Assembly (NCBI GenBank): GCA_965116785.1
Contig: OZ220731.1
Span: 1,178,001 to 1,242,000, forward strand
DNA length: 64,000 bases
Reading direction: 5' to 3'
From: Bin87 sp965116785
GTDB taxonomy: Bacteria > Chloroflexota > Dehalococcoidia > Lucifugimonadales > UBA3495
The notes beneath the pieces were generated by a model. That model was not told the origin of the DNA and ran no database searches. It saw only the letters and a list, made by a program, of their open reading frames with translations. Of the stretch, positions 48,505 to 56,968 are shown one piece after another (positions within the stretch are counted from its first letter, which is position 1; every line of letters starts with the position of its first letter). Both the position numbers and the translations under genes were made by a program.

Positions 48505-49878
48505 TTGATTCAGGCAAGCGAGCTGGCTCATCCGATCCGGTTGGTGCGCGGCATGTTCTACGGATGGTGGCTGGCCGTCATCGGCGCTCTCATCATGGTA
48601 ATCGGCACAGTGCCGCTGTTTCAGGCTCTCTCGTTGTGGCTGCCGGTTTTGTCACAGAACTTCGGTTGGACCCCGTTCCAGTTGTCGTGGGCGTTCACGC
48701 TGACCCGCGTGGAAGGCACGGTGATGGGACCCATTGCCGGCTGGTGCGTGGACAAACTCGGCCCGCGGAAGATGGTCGCCATCGGCTTGGTGATTTTCGC
48801 CTTCGGTTTCATGATTTTCAGTCGAACCGATAGCCTTTGGATGTTCTACCTGGCCTTCGTGGTGGTGAGCCTGGGAGCGGGTTTGGGTTCCTGGCTGCCG
48901 GCCAACACCGCGCTCAACAACTGGTTTCGCCGTCGCCGATCAACTGCGATGTCCATACCCATGATGGGCTTCGGCATCGGCGGCGTTTTCGTCGTGCCGA
49001 TGATGGCCTGGGCCATGGGATGGGACGTCAAAGCCGGAGTGGAGATACCGGGCCGTCTCGGCTGGCAAAATACTGCGCTGCTGGTGGGAGCCATCGGCCT
49101 GGTGGCCTCGGTGCCCCTCGCCCTGTTGGTGCGCAACCGGCCAGAGGATTACGGTGAACACCCTGACGGGATCGACCCCGATACGATCAGTGCGACCGGT
49201 CCGCAGCGCACCGCCAACGGCGGTGCCATAGCGCCGGACTACACCTGGCAGGAAGCGGTCCGCACTCGTGCTTTCTGGCTGATCACGATGGGGCACGCCA
49301 GCTCATCCATTATCATTATCAGCGTGATGTTCTATCTGGGCCTGCTGATGGTGGAACGCGGGTTTGGACTCGGGCAGATCAGCGGGGTCATCTCGGCGCA
49401 GACCGCCGTGTCCACGGCCTTCATCGTGGTTGGCGGAATAATCGGCGACCGGGTGCCCATACGATTGGCAATCTTCGCATTCTCTTTCCTGCAGTCCATC
49501 GCCATGGTCATCCTGCTGACCGCCGAAACGTTGCCCATGTTCTACCTGTTCACCGTGTTGATGGGCATCGGGTTCGGAGGCAGAACGCCCCTGACCACGG
49601 CCATTCGCGGGGTATATTTCGGCCGCAGCAGCTTCGCCCGGATCACCGGCATATCCATGATTCCCATGAACATAATGTTCATCGTGGTGGTGCCATATGT
49701 CGCGTGGATGCAGGAATTCATCACCGGCAGTTACACGTTGCCGTTGGCGTCCATCGCGGCCGTGAGCGCCGTGGGCTCCATCATGTTCCTATTCCTGGGC
49801 AACCCGCGCCTATCCCCGTCCCAGCGACGCCGCGCCGACGTGCAGCGGCTGGTGACCCAGGGAGCCAGCAGCGGATGA
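48505..49878 (+). CDS. MFS transporter (first of tandem pair)
   Basis: A 457-residue, 12-segment MFS protein. The N-terminus reads FYGWWLAVIGALIMVIGTVPLFQAL, and the loop 2-3 motif is GWCVDKLGPRKMVAIG. The pattern of residues resembles oxalate/formate antiporter-like or monocarboxylate-type carriers. It starts at TTG 48505 with GGGAGC upstream. TATAAT at 48432-48437 may be its -10 box, though a matching -35 is lacking. Its TGA overlaps the ATG of the second MFS gene (ATGA). The substrate is unknown. Confidence 0.88.
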   Translation: MIQASELAHPIRLVRGMFYGWWLAVIGALIMVIGTVPLFQALSLWLPVLSQNFGWTPFQLSWAFTLTRVEGTVMGPIAGWCVDKLGPRKMVAIGLVIFAFGFMIFSRTDSLWMFYLAFVVVSLGAGLGSWLPANTALNNWFRRRRSTAMSIPMMGFGIGGVFVVPMMAWAMGWDVKAGVEIPGRLGWQNTALLVGAIGLVASVPLALLVRNRPEDYGEHPDGIDPDTISATGPQRTANGGAIAPDYTWQEAVRTRAFWLITMGHASSSIIIISVMFYLGLLMVERGFGLGQISGVISAQTAVSTAFIVVGGIIGDRVPIRLAIFAFSFLQSIAMVILLTAETLPMFYLFTVLMGIGFGGRTPLTTAIRGVYFGRSSFARITGISMIPMNIMFIVVVPYVAWMQEFITGSYTLPLASIAAVSAVGSIMFLFLGNPRLSPSQRRRADVQRLVTQGASSG

Positions 49879-51197
49879 CCGATCCCGGCCAGGGGCCGGA
49901 TTTTTCTCCAGCCACCGCGGGAACGGGCATCTTCTACGGTTGGTGGCTGGCTCTCATCGGCGGCGCGGTCACCGTGATTGGGACGGTCCCGCTGTTGCAC
50001 GCGCTGACGATGTGGTCAGTGGTCCTTTCCCAGAATTTCGGCTGGACCACGTCGCAACTGGCCTGGTCCCTCACGCTGTCGCGGCTGCAGGCCGCTGTCC
50101 TGGACCCCTTTTCCGGCTGGGCGGTCCAGAAGCTTGGGCCGCTCCTGATGATCATCCTGGGTCTGGTATGCGTAGGCGCAGGTTTTCTGCTGTTCAGCCG
50201 GATGGCCAACCTGTGGACGTTCTATCTTGCGTTTGGGGTTGCCAGCCTGGGCGCGGCAATCTGTTTCCGCTTGCCGGTGTTTGCCCTGCTAAACAACTGG
50301 TTCCGCCGGCGTCGGGCCACAGCAATGTCCATACCGATGATTGTCGTTGGAGTCGGCAGTGCCATCATAATCCCGACAATGGTGTGGTCCATTGGCTGGG
50401 ACTCGGACGCCGGCTCGACGTTGCCGGGCCGGCTCGGGTGGCGCAACACCGCGCTGGTGATCGGCTTGATAGGTTTGGGCGCGGCCGGGTCCCTGGACAT
50501 CCTGATACGCAACCGCCCCGAGGATTATGGGCAGCATCCCGATGGCATTCAGCCAGCCCCCAGCAGCGCCCCGGCGCCGGACTACACGTTGCGAGAAGCC
50601 TGGAGAACGCGGAGTTTTTGGGTCATTGCCGCCGGATACGCCGGTTCGTCAATCGGCTCCACTGTGGTGATGTATCAGGGACTGCTGATGTTGGAGCAGG
50701 GATTGCCGCTTGTTCTGTTGGCGACCGCGACCGTCGTTCAAACCGGGACGGCCATCGTGTTCATGCTTTTGGGCGGCATAGTCGGTGACCGGGTTCGGAT
50801 CCGGTTGGCGATTTCTGCGTTCTCACTCGTGCAGTGCGTCGCCGTCGGACTCCTGACGGTGGCGACCACTCCGACTATGTTCATTCTATGTGCATTTTTG
50901 CAGGGTGTAGGCCAAGGTGGAAGGGCGCCACTGACCGATGCCATCCACGGTGCCTATTTCGGTCGCAGGAGCTGTCCCACGATACTGGGCATCGCTGTGC
51001 TGCCTGGAGGCATAGTCGTCGCCGTGCTTCCAGGTTTGTTGGGCTGGATGCGCTCGGGCGTCGGAGGATGGACCCTTCCGCTCGCTGCTTTGGCGTTGTT
51101 CGGGGCCGCCGGATCCGTGGCGTTCCTGTTCTTGCGCGACCCCCAGCCGGCGCCGTCGCAGATTGAGCTGGAAATCCGCGATCAGGCCGACGATTGA
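49875..51197 (+). CDS. MFS transporter (second of tandem pair)
   Basis: A 440-residue paralogue of the preceding gene: IFYGWWLALIGGAVTVIGTVPLLHAL, then FRRRRATAMSIPMI and PGRLGWRNTALVIGLIGLG line up with its neighbour, so they arose by tandem duplication. The ATG at 49875 overlaps the upstream stop. The loop 2-3 motif has GWAVQKLGPLLMI, less basic than usual. The two may form a heteromeric or differently specialised pair. Its last 16 bases overlap the convergent monooxygenase gene. Confidence 0.88.
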   Translation: MTDPGQGPDFSPATAGTGIFYGWWLALIGGAVTVIGTVPLLHALTMWSVVLSQNFGWTTSQLAWSLTLSRLQAAVLDPFSGWAVQKLGPLLMIILGLVCVGAGFLLFSRMANLWTFYLAFGVASLGAAICFRLPVFALLNNWFRRRRATAMSIPMIVVGVGSAIIIPTMVWSIGWDSDAGSTLPGRLGWRNTALVIGLIGLGAAGSLDILIRNRPEDYGQHPDGIQPAPSSAPAPDYTLREAWRTRSFWVIAAGYAGSSIGSTVVMYQGLLMLEQGLPLVLLATATVVQTGTAIVFMLLGGIVGDRVRIRLAISAFSLVQCVAVGLLTVATTPTMFILCAFLQGVGQGGRAPLTDAIHGAYFGRRSCPTILGIAVLPGGIVVAVLPGLLGWMRSGVGGWTLPLAALALFGAAGSVAFLFLRDPQPAPSQIELEIRDQADD

Positions 51198-52144
51198 GCG
51201 AACCGGCCCATCACCTCACCGGCGAAGAGCGCCAACGTCTCCGACGGAGCGGGATTGGGGAATACGATGAAGAAGTATCGGATCCCGAAATCCAAATACT
51301 CGCTGATGCGTTCGCAGATCTGCTCCGGCGTGCCGGAAAGCGTGTTGCGCAGCCGATCCGCCTCATACGCCGTGGATGTCATTCCTGATTCTTCCGCCAA
51401 CCGCGCTACCAGTCTGTCGTAGTCGCGTTGCGTGGGCGCGATGACGCAGTCCGCGTTGTGGGTGAGTTCAATCCTGGCGGGATCCCGGCCCGCGGCTTCG
51501 GCAGCTTGCCGGATGATGCTCGCATACCCCCAGTGTTGCTCCACCGTGTCGTTGGAGCCCACGTTGCAGATATCGGCGGAGCGTCCGATCATGGGAAGCA
51601 CATAGCGCGGGCCGTGTCCGCCGACCAGGATCGGTGGTATGGGCTGTTGGGTCGGTTTGGGCTGGATCGATGCGCCGGATACCTGGTAGTGCTTCCCTTC
51701 GAAATCCACCGCAGGTTCGGTCCACAAGCGCCGGATTATTGTCAGCGACTCCTCCAGCATCTCGCAACGCTGGCGGGTAGACGGAAACGCCATGCCGCTG
51801 TTCTCAGTGTCGCTGCGGCTGCCACCGGCGCCGATACCCAGGGTGATCCTTCCCCCGCTGATGACGTCCAGCGTTGCCGCCATCTTCGCCGTCAAAACGG
51901 GATGTCGGTATTGATTCGCCAGTACCATGGGCACCGCGCGGATCCTCTGCGTTTGCGCCAACAACGCGGTCAGCGTCGTCCAACATTCCAGAGCATCTAT
52001 GGTGAGCAGGTCGAACAGGCTGGCTGAGTAGAAACCCAGCCGGTCCGCCTCCGTCCAGATGCGCAGGAGGTCTTCAAATGAGTAACGGTACTGGTTGACA
52101 CGGACGTTGAATTTGACGGCCGGTGGGTCGATTAGCGATGCCAT
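51182..52144 (-). CDS. LLM-class flavin-dependent monooxygenase (F420-type)
   Basis: A bacterial-luciferase-like TIM barrel of about 320 residues. It has the characteristic LGIGAGGSRSDTENSGMAFPS phosphate/substrate loop, PILVGGHGPRYVL and TLSGTPEQICERI at the C-terminus. Members use F420 or FMNH2 with a separate reductase to oxidise or reduce organics. The ATG at 52144 is preferred to a GTG 12 bases upstream. It overlaps the convergent MFS by 16 bases. Confidence 0.88.
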   Translation of the reverse strand: MASLIDPPAVKFNVRVNQYRYSFEDLLRIWTEADRLGFYSASLFDLLTIDALECWTTLTALLAQTQRIRAVPMVLANQYRHPVLTAKMAATLDVISGGRITLGIGAGGSRSDTENSGMAFPSTRQRCEMLEESLTIIRRLWTEPAVDFEGKHYQVSGASIQPKPTQQPIPPILVGGHGPRYVLPMIGRSADICNVGSNDTVEQHWGYASIIRQAAEAAGRDPARIELTHNADCVIAPTQRDYDRLVARLAEESGMTSTAYEADRLRNTLSGTPEQICERISEYLDFGIRYFFIVFPNPAPSETLALFAGEVMGRFAQSSA

Positions 52145-52165
52145 GGCGTCCCCCACACAAAAAGC

Positions 52166-52189
52166 AGGGGCGAATTTGCATTCGCCCCC
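52166..52189. repeat. AGGGGCGA palindrome, copy 3
   Basis: Stem GGGGCGAAT/ATTCGCCCC (52167-52188, loop TTGC) preceded on the plus strand by AAAAAGC. On the minus strand this reads as a terminator with TTTTTG for the second monooxygenase gene, whose stop lies 26 bases upstream of it. Confidence 0.75.
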
Positions 52190-52214
52190 GCCAGGTGAGC
52201 CGATGTGAACGGAA

Positions 52215-53399
52215 CTACTTGGCGCCGTTGCCGTTCCTGAAGTGCGGAATGACTTCCTTGCCGAACTTCTCGATGGAGGCCATCACCTTTTCGTGGGGGA
52301 TGGTCTCGGTCTGCATGATCAGCATGACCTGGTCAACGCCGATGTCCTCGTACATCTGGCAGGTCTTGATGCAGGACTCGGGGTTGCCGGCGATGATGAC
52401 ACCGCGGTCGGACAGCGTCTTGCCGTCCAGTTGGGCGATGGCAGCCCGAGCGGCGCCGGGACCCGCGTCCAACGACAGGCCGACGTCCTCCGCTAACTGC
52501 TGGTGCTCCTCGTCGGACTGCCGCAGCCAGCGACTGAAGTCAGCGGACAGGTGGTCGGGGACGCCGCCCCAGGCTTCCAGCAGCTCCTCGTACGCGCCGA
52601 TGCGGCCAGCGATGTAGGGCTTGTCCGGCCCGAAGAAGGTCTTCATCGACTCGGCCGCCAACTCCTTGGCGTAGTCGTCATCGTCGTCGCAGAAGCCGTG
52701 AACGTTGTTGCCCCAGAACTCGGTGACGAACTCACCCACGGGTTCGCAGTCCTTGAGGGCGTCGCGGTAGATTTGTACCTTCTCTCGGAGAACTTCGACG
52801 GCGTACGATGCGGACGACAGCACGCCGATGCCTTTCTGCGCGGCGAGGCGGAAACTGTCCTCGGACGTGCAGGCCAGATAGAGGCGCGGGTGCGGCTGCT
52901 GGTAGGGCTTGGGCAGCACACGACGCTTGGGCACGCTCCAATTCTCGCCCTCGTACTCGTACTCGTCCGAGGTCCAGATCTTGGGAAGCATGCTGATGGA
53001 CTCGTTCCACAGGTTACGGGTCTCCCGAGGGTCAATGCCCAGGCCAGTCTGCTCGTAGGCGTTCGAGCGGCCCGTTCCGACCTCGATGCGGCCGTCGGTC
53101 AACTGGTCCAGCAGCGCCACCCGCTCGGCTACGCGAACCGGGTGGTGATAGGGCAGGATACAGACCCCGTACCCAATGCGAATCTGCTTGGTGATGCGGC
53201 TCAGGGCGCCGAACATGGCGTCCTGCGACGGCGAACCGGAAAATCCGGTCAGGAAGTGGTGTTCGACGAACCACAAGTTGTCGAACCCCACCTGGTCGGC
53301 CAACTCGCACTGTTCGAGGGTTTCCTTGTAGAGCGCATTCCAGTCGATCTCGGTACCCTGGAAGGGGCGCTGGCATTCGTAAAGCAAGCCGAACTGCAT
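52215..53399 (-). CDS. LLM-class luciferase-like flavin monooxygenase
   Basis: A 394-residue protein of the alkanal/bacterial-luciferase type, longer than F420 members. WFVEHHFLTGFSGSPS near 43-58 and GTGRSNAYEQTGLGID are the reduced-flavin-binding signatures, and a catalytic-His-type HH pair sits in VEHHFL. It would act with an FMN reductase on a substrate that cannot be predicted. It is a clear paralogue in fold only of the neighbour at 51182. Two such genes side by side fit the flavin monooxygenase expansion reported for SAR202-type Chloroflexota. Confidence 0.9.
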   Translation of the reverse strand: MQFGLLYECQRPFQGTEIDWNALYKETLEQCELADQVGFDNLWFVEHHFLTGFSGSPSQDAMFGALSRITKQIRIGYGVCILPYHHPVRVAERVALLDQLTDGRIEVGTGRSNAYEQTGLGIDPRETRNLWNESISMLPKIWTSDEYEYEGENWSVPKRRVLPKPYQQPHPRLYLACTSEDSFRLAAQKGIGVLSSASYAVEVLREKVQIYRDALKDCEPVGEFVTEFWGNNVHGFCDDDDDYAKELAAESMKTFFGPDKPYIAGRIGAYEELLEAWGGVPDHLSADFSRWLRQSDEEHQQLAEDVGLSLDAGPGAARAAIAQLDGKTLSDRGVIIAGNPESCIKTCQMYEDIGVDQVMLIMQTETIPHEKVMASIEKFGKEVIPHFRNGNGAK

Positions 53400-53568
53400 G
53401 GCAAATCTCCTGTGCTGCGAAATCGCGGGGTGGCCCGCTTCCGGTCATTCGCCGTCGGGAGGGTTACGAAAACCAGCCCCGGGGCAGCAACCGAGTCTTG
53501 GCGGCAGTATAGCGCAATCGCTACCTATTGGCGAACGTCGGGCGAGGCCGGCCGGGCGGACGGGACTC

Positions 53569-54051
53569 TCAGCGTGAGGCGAGCCAGGCGTTGTAATTTT
53601 CGCGCATGTACTGGAGATGCTCGGGAATGTGGACGGCGTAAACGTCCAGCCAATCGTCCAGCGTCATGCTCCCGTTCTCCGGGTGGTAGCAGGTGTTGTC
53701 CCAGGTCGATTCGGGCAGCGTCTTGATCAGATCATACGTCTGTTGGCGCAAGATCCGGAACAGTTCAAGCGCGCCCTCCACGGGACGTCCCGCATATCCC
53801 AGGGCGCTGGCCCAGCGGTTTTCATCGTAGGCCATCAAGGGTTCGCCCGGCTCCGCGATGAAGCGGCGGCAGCGAATGTAACTGTTCGCCTCGCTGTCTG
53901 CGATATGAACCAGGTGTTCGCGTATGCTCCAGCAGCCGTGTTCGTCCCGGAAGTCCCACATTTCCTTGGGGAACTCCCTCAGCCCCGCCATGAGAGTTTC
54001 ATAGGCCGAACCGTAGGTGGTGATCTTTGCGGAGCGCGTTGCTGGAGACAT
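53569..54051 (-). CDS. DinB-like metal-dependent protein
   Basis: A protein of about 160 residues with a four-helix DinB/YfiT fold. Metal ligands are the His in HLVHIADSEANSY and the HxxxH of VHIPEHLQYM. Relatives include bacillithiol and mycothiol S-transferases as well as uncharacterised DinB proteins. The ATG at 54051 has GAAGGG 5 bases upstream; an ATG at 54066 is an alternative. It is one of two DinB domains in a 3.4-kb stretch; the other is fused to the selenocysteine glutaredoxin. Confidence 0.82.
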   Translation of the reverse strand: MSPATRSAKITTYGSAYETLMAGLREFPKEMWDFRDEHGCWSIREHLVHIADSEANSYIRCRRFIAEPGEPLMAYDENRWASALGYAGRPVEGALELFRILRQQTYDLIKTLPESTWDNTCYHPENGSMTLDDWLDVYAVHIPEHLQYMRENYNAWLASR

Positions 54052-54102
54052 GATCCCTTCGGCCATGTTGGGTCCGACCGGGCTCCAATCTGGCGGAGCA
54101 GC

Positions 54103-54423
54103 CTACGCTCCCGGAAGACGATAAGTCACCGTCTTGCTGCAGGCGACGTCGATTTCTTCGGGGGTAATCAACTGGACCGTCGTTATGCTGATGGCTCCAC
54201 CAGCGCCGATGGACATCGACACTGCGGCAGCAGTCGCCGTATCGGGGAGGTCGAAGGTCATGTAAAGATCGGCGCCGCCCAAGGCGTAGTAGAAAGACTC
54301 CAACGTCCCGCCTTGCTCCGTCGCCAGTTCTTCGAAAACCCGGCGGCGCGAGGTTCCTCCCTCTTTCAACAATCCCTGAAATCCCGTTGTGGTGTAGTTC
54401 GCCTGGAAGAGATATTTGGGCAT
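54103..54423 (-). CDS. GYD domain protein
   Basis: A 106-residue single-domain protein with the ferredoxin-like GYD fold: MPKYLFQANYTTTGFQGLLKEGG at the N-terminus and the central YYALGGADLYMTFDLPD (GGAD for GGYD). The role of the family is not known; it is often beside detoxification or redox genes. It lies 50 bases ahead of DinB on the same strand and is divergent from the GMC gene. Confidence 0.85.
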   Translation of the reverse strand: MPKYLFQANYTTTGFQGLLKEGGTSRRRVFEELATEQGGTLESFYYALGGADLYMTFDLPDTATAAAVSMSIGAGGAISITTVQLITPEEIDVACSKTVTYRLPGA

Positions 54424-54604
54424 CAGTGTGTCTCCGTGTGTATTGTTTCAGCTGATGGAGGCATTGCCTCCGCAATCGGTCGAGAGTCTATCATAAGCGG
54501 ACTGAGGTGACCGAGATTGGCCCGCCCCTTGCCGGCGACGGCGATACGGGCGATAATCCGCCCCAAGCAATGATTCAGGACCGTTTACCAGGAGATGACA
54601 CGCC

Positions 54605-56143
54605 ATGAAATACGACGTAATCATCATCGGGGCAGGGTCGGCCGGCTGCACCATGGCGGCGAGACTCACTGAGGATCCCGATCGCTCGGTTCTCCTGCTG
54701 GAAGCCGGTCCGGACTATCCCGATTTTGAGCTGTATCCAGACGACCTCAAGTACGGATACGACCAGACCGCCTCCGCGGTGAACGCGCCGCACAACTGGA
54801 CCTTCTGGGCGCAGAACCCCGGTCAGACCAACCCGATGCCCGTACCACGCGGTCGCGTGGTCGGCGGATCGTCCGCCATCAACGGCCAGGTGCTACTGCG
54901 AGGAGTGCCCGAAGACTACGACGCATGGGCGGCCCTGGGCAACGACGAGTGGAAGTTCACCGACTGCCTGCCCTATTTCCGCAAGATGGAAACCGACGTC
55001 GACATCAGCGACGACTTCCATGGCAACACCGGACCCATCCCCGTCCGGCGCCACCGGCAGGAAGACTGGCTGCCGGCGCAGGTCGCGTTCTGGAACGCCT
55101 GCCGCGACGCCGGCCATCCCCACGACCCGGACATGAACCATCCGGATTCCGGCGGCGTCGGGCCGGTACCCATGAACAACCCAAACGGCGTGCGCATGAG
55201 CACGTCGATCACCTACCTGCGCGAGGCCAGGCACCGGTTGAACCTGACCATCCGCCCCAACGTAACCTGTCGCCGGATTCTTTTCGAGGGCAAAATGGCA
55301 GTTGGCGTGGAAGTGGAAAGCGGCGGCGAGGTTTTTACGGTTGAAGCCGACGACATCATCCTGAGCTCCGGCTCCATCGCTTCGCCCCAACTGCTGCTGT
55401 TGTCGGGCGTCGGACCCGCCGACCACCTGCGGGAGATGGGAATACCCGTGGTGCATGAACTACCGGGCGTCGGTCAGAACCTGCGCGACCATCCCAACAT
55501 TCGCGTTCCGGTCAAGGTCAAGGATGACTTCCCCCTGGACCCGTCAGCCCCGAGAACCCAGGTGTGCCTGCGCTACACCGCCAGCGGCAGCCACCTGCGC
55601 AACGACATCCAGATCATGCAATCGTCCTTCTCGTCGCCCATCGCTGGTGACCCGCTGGAGGCCGAGGGCATCCGCTTCACCTGCATCCTGGAACTGGCGG
55701 TCGGCTCCGGTCACCTGCGGCTGGCCAGCACCGACCCGCATGATCAGCCTGCCTTGAACTACAACTACTTCCAGGAGGAGTTCGACCTGTCACGGATGCG
55801 CGAGGCGGTCCGCGTCTGCGTCAACCTGCTGGAAAGCGACCATTACAAGGACGTCGCCGACGAACTGCTGGATCCGTTGCCGACGGACCTGGAAAGCGAC
55901 GAAGCCCTGAACGACTGGCTGAAGCGTGTCGTGAGCACGTCCCAGCACATCTCCGGAACCTGCAAGATTGGATCTGCCGACGATCCCATGGCGGTGGTCG
56001 ACCAGCACTGCCGGGTACACGGCTTGGAGAACCTCCACGTCGCCGACGCATCGGTGATGCCCGACTGCATCCGCGCCAACACCAATTGCACCACGATCAT
56101 GATCGCCGAGCGGAAATCCGACTGGTTCCGCGCCGGCGAGTAA
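54605..56143 (+). CDS. GMC family FAD-dependent oxidoreductase
   Basis: A 512-residue GMC oxidoreductase closely similar to the one at 28475. FAD fold: VIIIGAGSAGCTMAARL. Signature 1: GRVVGGSSAINGQVLLRG; signature 2: SSGSIASPQLLLLSGVG. Active-site stretch: SQHISGTCKIGS with Asn in NTNCTTIMIAER. It begins 4 bases after a strong AGGAGATGACACGCC ribosome-binding region. The selenocysteine glutaredoxin starts 25 bases after its stop, so the two are probably co-transcribed. The alcohol substrate is unknown. Confidence 0.92.
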   Translation: MKYDVIIIGAGSAGCTMAARLTEDPDRSVLLLEAGPDYPDFELYPDDLKYGYDQTASAVNAPHNWTFWAQNPGQTNPMPVPRGRVVGGSSAINGQVLLRGVPEDYDAWAALGNDEWKFTDCLPYFRKMETDVDISDDFHGNTGPIPVRRHRQEDWLPAQVAFWNACRDAGHPHDPDMNHPDSGGVGPVPMNNPNGVRMSTSITYLREARHRLNLTIRPNVTCRRILFEGKMAVGVEVESGGEVFTVEADDIILSSGSIASPQLLLLSGVGPADHLREMGIPVVHELPGVGQNLRDHPNIRVPVKVKDDFPLDPSAPRTQVCLRYTASGSHLRNDIQIMQSSFSSPIAGDPLEAEGIRFTCILELAVGSGHLRLASTDPHDQPALNYNYFQEEFDLSRMREAVRVCVNLLESDHYKDVADELLDPLPTDLESDEALNDWLKRVVSTSQHISGTCKIGSADDPMAVVDQHCRVHGLENLHVADASVMPDCIRANTNCTTIMIAERKSDWFRAGE

Positions 56144-56168
56144 TCGCACTACACAAGGGGGCCACCCA

Positions 56169-56948
56169 ATGACAACCGCCACCCGTGAAGTTCACGTTTA
56201 CACCAACCCTGGTTGATTCAGCTGCCGGACGCTGGAGGAATTCCTGGCGTCCAACGGTGTTCAGTATGAACACCACGACCTGCTGACTGACGACGCGGCC
56301 CGCGAAGACCTGAAGTCCCGGGGTGTGCTTTCCGCTCCGGTTACCATCATTGACGGAACGGAAGTGATCATCGGCTACTACCCCAAGAAACTGATCCCGG
56401 CTCTGGGGTTGGATGAAGCTCCCATTGACCTGTCCGGCCGCACCGCCTGGCTCGCCGACAAGTATCAGCGGATACTCAGGGCAGCCGCTCGCGCGACCTG
56501 CGAGCTATCCGCGGAGCAGCTGGCACAGCCGGTGCAGTGGCGTCCGGAAATGCTGCGGGACACCCTCCTGCACATCGTGTCGTTCCCGGAGTTGGCTTAC
56601 ACCAGCCGCACCCGCGGATCCATGAACACCGACGACATGCGCGCGTGCAAGGAGAGTGTGGCCCATCTGACCACGCCGGACGAGATCGCTGCCTACGCGG
56701 AGAAGGTGGCCGATGACATCGTCGACTTCCTGAACAGCGAAGACACGGAAGGGTTTGATCGGGTGGTCCCCGCCCACTACGGCGGCGAGGTCACTGTCCT
56801 GGAACTTCTTAACATAATCCTGAGCCACAGCACCCACCATCTCAAGCAGGTGTACTGGTACATGGACGACCAGCTTGGCCAGCCGCCGAAAGCTCCCGCC
56901 TCCGCGGAAGACATGGATGGGATCTTCACCCCGGCCCAGCTCATCTAG
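56169..56948 (+). CDS. Selenocysteine glutaredoxin-like domain fused to DinB-like domain (selenoprotein)
   Basis: Reading through a TGA at 56214-56216 gives one 259-residue protein. Residues 1-85 form a glutaredoxin/NrdH fold: strand EVHVYTNPG, then Sec16-Phe-Ser-Cys19, helix RTLEEFLASNG, cis-Pro57 in LSAPVTIIDG, and IIGYYPKKL. The TGA sits exactly at the first active-site Cys, giving UxxC. Residues about 90-240 form a DinB-like helical bundle with His135 and an HxxxH (His220, His224). An AAGGGGG ribosome-binding site lies 7 bases before ATG 56169. A SECIS-like hairpin follows the TGA. Other genes here use TGA as stop. Without Sec insertion, only a 15-residue peptide or a fragment from GTG 56325 would be made. 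A point mutation in a pseudogene is the alternative, but codon use and frame are intact throughout. Confidence 0.85.
56227..56252 (+). promoter_or_regulatory. Bacterial SECIS-like hairpin for Sec16
   Basis: Stem GGACGC/GCGTCC (56227-56232 with 56247-56252) continues, after a small asymmetric TG/T bulge, into GGA/TCC (56234-56236, 56242-56244) capped by GGAAT (56237-56241). The apical loop begins 20 bases after the TGA, within the 16-37 range described for bSECIS, and its first two bases are G. It lies inside the coding frame, as bacterial SECIS elements do. Confidence 0.7.
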
Positions 56949-56968
56949 GGATTCTTCAGGAGGACGCA

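Noticed and set aside
56169..56325. The TGA could indicate a changed genetic code or a sequencing-broken gene
   Set aside because: Other genes here use TGA as a stop, including overlapping ATGA junctions, so the code is standard. The position matches a catalytic Cys and a SECIS-like hairpin follows, which random damage would not give. A sequencing error is still possible and is named as an alternative.
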